From NCBI GenBank assembly GCA_902595885.1, contig CACJRQ010000011.1, positions 1 through 34,957 of the forward strand: a DNA stretch of 34,957 nucleotides, written 5' to 3'. This stretch comes from an uncultured Pelagibacteraceae bacterium (GTDB taxonomy: Bacteria; Pseudomonadota; Alphaproteobacteria; Pelagibacterales; Pelagibacteraceae). The notes under the pieces were generated by a model, which was given only the letters and a program-made list of their open reading frames with translations, did not search any database and was not told the origin of the DNA. Below, piece after piece: positions 32,433 through 34,957 of this stretch (its first letter is position 1; each line of letters opens with the position of its first letter). The position numbers and the translations under genes are program-made.

Positions 32433-33218
32433 ATGAGTTTAATGAAAGGTAAAAAAGGATTGATTATGGGTGTTGCGAATGAAAGATCTATTGCCTGGGG
32501 TATATCTCAAAAACTTGCGGAGGCTGGAGCTGAGCTAGCATTTACTTATTTGGGTGACGCTTTAAAAAAAAGAGTAGTTCCTTTAGCAGAAAAATTAAAT
32601 TCAAATGTTACATTTAGTTGTGATGTTGAAAAAAAAGAAGAGGTTGTAAAATTATTTGAAGATATTAAATCTCAATGGGGTGAAATTGATTATGTAGTCC
32701 ATGCAGTTGCTTTTTCAGACAAATCAGAGTTATCAGGTGAGTACCTAAATACGACAAGAGAAAATTTTTTAAGAAGTATGTTAATTTCTTGTTTTTCATT
32801 TACTGAAGTAGCAAAAGAAGCTTCAAAAGTAATGAAGCAAGGTGGAAGTTTATTAACTTTAACTTACGAGTCTACTAAAGCTATTCCAAATTATAATGTA
32901 ATGGGTGTTTGTAAATCAGCTCTTGAAGCAAGTGTTAAGTATCTTGCAAGAGATTTAGGTGCCAAAGGTATGAGAGTAAATGCTATAAGTGCTGGACCAA
33001 TTAAGACATTGGCTGCCTCTGCAATTGGAGACGCAAAATTCCTATATAAATGGAATGAAGACCATTCTTTCCTTAAAAGAAACGTAGATATCCATGATGT
33101 TGGAAATTCAGCATTATATCTATTAAGTGACCTTGCAAATGGTGTTACTGGTGAAATTCACTATGTAGATGCTGGATATAACAAGGTTGGGATGCCAGAT
33201 CCTAAAAATATATCTTAA
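32433..33218 (+). CDS. fabI: Enoyl-ACP reductase FabI
   Basis: A 261-residue short-chain dehydrogenase-like reductase for the last step of the elongation cycle. The NADH-binding start is LIMGVANERSIAWGI, and the catalytic residues are Y145, Y154 and K161 (Y-x6-K in YNVMGVCK), matching the E. coli FabI spacing. The SAGPIKTLAASAIGD substrate loop is present. It completes the fabA-fabB-fabI operon and is followed after 2 nt by a methyltransferase gene. Confidence 0.97.
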   Translation: MSLMKGKKGLIMGVANERSIAWGISQKLAEAGAELAFTYLGDALKKRVVPLAEKLNSNVTFSCDVEKKEEVVKLFEDIKSQWGEIDYVVHAVAFSDKSELSGEYLNTTRENFLRSMLISCFSFTEVAKEASKVMKQGGSLLTLTYESTKAIPNYNVMGVCKSALEASVKYLARDLGAKGMRVNAISAGPIKTLAASAIGDAKFLYKWNEDHSFLKRNVDIHDVGNSALYLLSDLANGVTGEIHYVDAGYNKVGMPDPKNIS

Positions 33219-33220
33219 AA

Positions 33221-33910
33221 ATGATTGAAGATAAATTTCGTTATTTTATAGCAAATGCTAGATTTTTACAATCTATTGTAAGCAAATTTATTTTATCAAT
33301 ACCAATTTATATTCCTCATAATATTTCTAAATATAAAACACTAAATAAAATTATATACACTCTCTTCATTGATAATATCAAAGGTGATTATGCTGAATTT
33401 GGTTGTTTCACAGGATCATGTCTTGTTCATTCCCATAGATGTTTTGAAAAATACTTTGGAAAAAATAAATCTTTAATTTATGGATTTGACTCATTTGAGG
33501 GATTTCCAGAAGAGGTTCATAAAGAATTTAAAAGTGATAATTTTATCAGTAGCTATCATAAAGTAAAACTTTTAGAAAAGAAATATGAAGGTATAAACAT
33601 TATCAAAGGTTTTTTTTCAAATTCTTTAAATGACTTACATATAAAAGATAAAATTAAAAATATATCACTAGCATTTGTGGATTGTGATTTAGCAATTTCC
33701 TCTCAAGATGTATTTAAGTTTATTAAACCAAGACTAGTAAATGGCGCATTTATAATGATAGATGACTACTTTAATCTAGATAAAAATAAAAATTCAATAC
33801 ATCAAGAATTTGTAAAACACTTTGAAATAAATAAAGATGTTTTTAAATTTAAAGAGTTTGGAGTCGCAGGTATTGTTTTTAGGTATAATAAAAAACCCTC
33901 AGAGTTATAG
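33221..33910 (+). CDS. TylF/MycF-like class I methyltransferase
   Basis: A 229-residue protein with a SAM-binding fold of the TylF (macrocin O-methyltransferase) superfamily: GDYAEFGCFTGSCLVHSH as motif I, YGFDSFEGFPEE as the acidic motif II loop, and FVDCDLAISSQDV with MIDDYFN, the metal/acceptor-binding carboxylates. The acceptor is unknown; relatives methylate sugars or other hydroxylated molecules and many sit in surface-polysaccharide genes. It begins 2 nt after fabI with no promoter, so it is the last gene of the fatty acid operon. Its stop lies inside the loop of the terminator hairpin. Confidence 0.82.
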   Translation: MIEDKFRYFIANARFLQSIVSKFILSIPIYIPHNISKYKTLNKIIYTLFIDNIKGDYAEFGCFTGSCLVHSHRCFEKYFGKNKSLIYGFDSFEGFPEEVHKEFKSDNFISSYHKVKLLEKKYEGINIIKGFFSNSLNDLHIKDKIKNISLAFVDCDLAISSQDVFKFIKPRLVNGAFIMIDDYFNLDKNKNSIHQEFVKHFEINKDVFKFKEFGVAGIVFRYNKKPSEL

Positions 33911-33926
33911 TTCTGAGGATTTTAAA
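33891..33926 (-). terminator. Terminator between the methyltransferase gene and pnp
   Basis: CCTCAGA (33897-33903) pairs with TCTGAGG (33912-33918) over an 8-nt loop that contains the methyltransferase stop. On the minus strand it is followed by a G then T run, a proper terminator for pnp; on the plus strand the T run is short, so it probably serves both genes with unequal strength. Confidence 0.8.
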
Positions 33927-33940
33927 ATTTAATAATTTAA

Positions 33941-34957
33941 TTATTCAATTGCTTGTTTCATAGAAAGTTTAACTTTACCTCTGTCGAAACCAATTACTTT
34001 AACTTTTACATCGTCGCCTTCTTTAACAACATCAGTAACTTTAGCTACTCTTTTATCAGCAAGTTCTGAAATATGAACAAGCCCATCTTGTTTTCCTAAG
34101 AAATTAACGAATGCACCAAATTCCATAATCTTCATTACTTTACCTGAATAAATTTTATTCAGTTCAGCTTTTGCGGTTATGTCTTTAATCATTTGCATTG
34201 CGATGTTTCTAGACTCTTCATCTGGAGCAGCAACTGTTACAATACCTTCGTCATTTACATCTACTTTCGCACCTGATTTTTCAACTATCTCTCTGATGGT
34301 TGCACCACCTTTTCCAATTACAGCTGCAATGTCTTTTTTATCAACATTAACTTGTTCCATTTTTGGAGTATGTTTTCCAACATCAGATCTTGAAGCTGAT
34401 AATGCTTTATTCATTTCTCCCAAGATATGAACTCTTCCATCTTTAGCTTGGCTCAATGCCTGCTCCATAATTTCAAAAGTAATACCTGTAATTTTGATAT
34501 CCATTTGAAGAGAAGTAATTCCATCTTTAGTTCCAGCAACTTTAAAGTCCATGTCACCAAGATGATCTTCATCACCTAAGATATCTGAAAGGACGCTGAA
34601 ATCATCACCTTCTTTAATTAATCCCATTGCAATACCAGCAACTGGCTCTTTTATTGGTACTCCAGCATCCATTAATGCTAAAGAAGTTCCGCAAACAGTA
34701 GCCATTGAAGAAGAACCATTAGACTCTGTAATCTCTGAAACTACTCTAAAAGTATATGGAAATGCTTCTTTTGTAGGTAATGAAGAGTTAATTGCTCTCC
34801 AAGCTAATTTACCATGACCAATTTCCCTTCTACCAGTTCCAATTCTTCCAGTTTCTCCAACTGAAAAAGGAGGAAAATTATAGTGAAGCATAAATCGCTC
34901 TCTTTGTAATCCATCTAGACTTTCAATTCTTTGCTCATCATCAGATGTTCCTAAAGT
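33941..34957 (-). CDS. pnp: Polynucleotide phosphorylase, C-terminal part
   Basis: The frame is open from the window end to the stop at 33941, 338 codons, so the N-terminal half lies outside. Visible order: second RNase PH domain ([11 protein letters not shown], then [17 protein letters not shown] and [14 protein letters not shown], with MGLIKEGD and the metal-binding [20 protein letters not shown]), then a KH domain ([19 protein letters not shown]) and an S1 domain ([20 protein letters not shown], then [10 protein letters not shown]). It ends just after S1 ([11 protein letters not shown]) with no long tail. PNPase degrades RNA 3'-5' phosphorolytically. The SUV3-like helicase at the other end of the window is its partner in mitochondria. 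Confidence 0.98.
   Translation of the reverse strand, partial: TLGTSDDEQRIESLDGLQRERFMLHYNFPPFSVGETGRIGTGRREIGHGKLAWRAINSSLPTKEAFPYTFRVVSEITESNGSSSMATVCGTSLALMDAGVPIKEPVAGIAMGLIKEGDDFSVLSDILGDEDHLGDMDFKVAGTKDGITSLQMDIKITGITFEIMEQALSQAKDGRVHILGEMNKALSASRSDVGKHTPKMEQVNVDKKDIAAVIGKGGATIREIVEKSGAKVDVNDEGIVTVAAPDEESRNIAMQMIKDITAKAELNKIYSGKVMKIMEFGAFVNFLGKQDGLVHISELADKRVAKVTDVVKEGDDVKVKVIGFDRGKVKLSMKQAIE

Noticed and set aside
1-34957. CRISPR arrays, insertion sequences, prophage
   Set aside because: No spaced direct repeats, transposase or phage genes are visible on either strand.

Overview
The window looks like chromosomal DNA from a SAR11-type (Pelagibacterales) alphaproteobacterium. It is very AT-rich by eye, genes abut or overlap almost everywhere, and single-copy gene blocks follow alphaproteobacterial order (mutM-ubiE-ubiB-coaBC-dut, irr/fabA-fabB-fabI, a SUV3-like helicase next to fdxA and carD). 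I see no insertion sequence, phage, CRISPR array or integration site. The genus assignment is inferred from composition, compactness and gene content, not from a search.

Layout: (1) 1-5.0 kb: the end of a hotdog thioesterase, then on the minus strand a TAXI-type TRAP transporter (binding protein, terminator hairpin, fused permease) and a PLP aminotransferase. (2) 5.1-9.4 kb: a plus-strand run of SUV3-like RNA helicase, TerB-like protein, 7Fe ferredoxin and CarD with a long lysine-rich tail, facing a 30-residue, almost purely Lys/Arg/Ala mini-protein gene. (3) 9.5-11.4 kb: a long-chain acyl-CoA synthetase starting 7 nt after tRNA-Leu(CAA). (4) 11.4-15.1 kb: YqaA-like membrane protein, DsbB, Coq7, HNH nuclease, an esterase, a HIG1-like twin-membrane protein and a TlpA-like thioredoxin. 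(5) 15.1-18.5 kb: argH, a tiny LptM-like lipoprotein, lysA and plsC. (6) 18.5-22.5 kb: dnaN, dnaA, rpsT and mutM on the minus strand, with the only gene-free stretch over 300 nt upstream of dnaA. (7) 22.6-27.7 kb: ubiE, ubiB, coaBC, dut, a zinc-less E1-like adenylyltransferase and an SH3 protein. (8) 27.7-30.6 kb: DUF3501, a two-cluster CCG-type Fe-S protein, a rubredoxin-less rubrerythrin and an Irr/Fur regulator, with Irr-box-like palindromes at both upstream regions. (9) 30.7-33.9 kb: fabA, fabB, fabI and a TylF-like methyltransferase. (10) The C-terminal part of pnp.

Most is core metabolism: ubiquinone, CoA, fatty acid, lysine/arginine, replication initiation and RNA decay. The most interesting parts are the mini-protein with its own promoter, palindrome and terminator beside the H1-like CarD; the apparently iron-controlled rubrerythrin/CCG/DUF3501 module; the tRNA-Leu fused almost directly to an acyl-CoA synthetase; and the repeated use of a single TTAR tetranucleotide as the stop codon of two converging genes.
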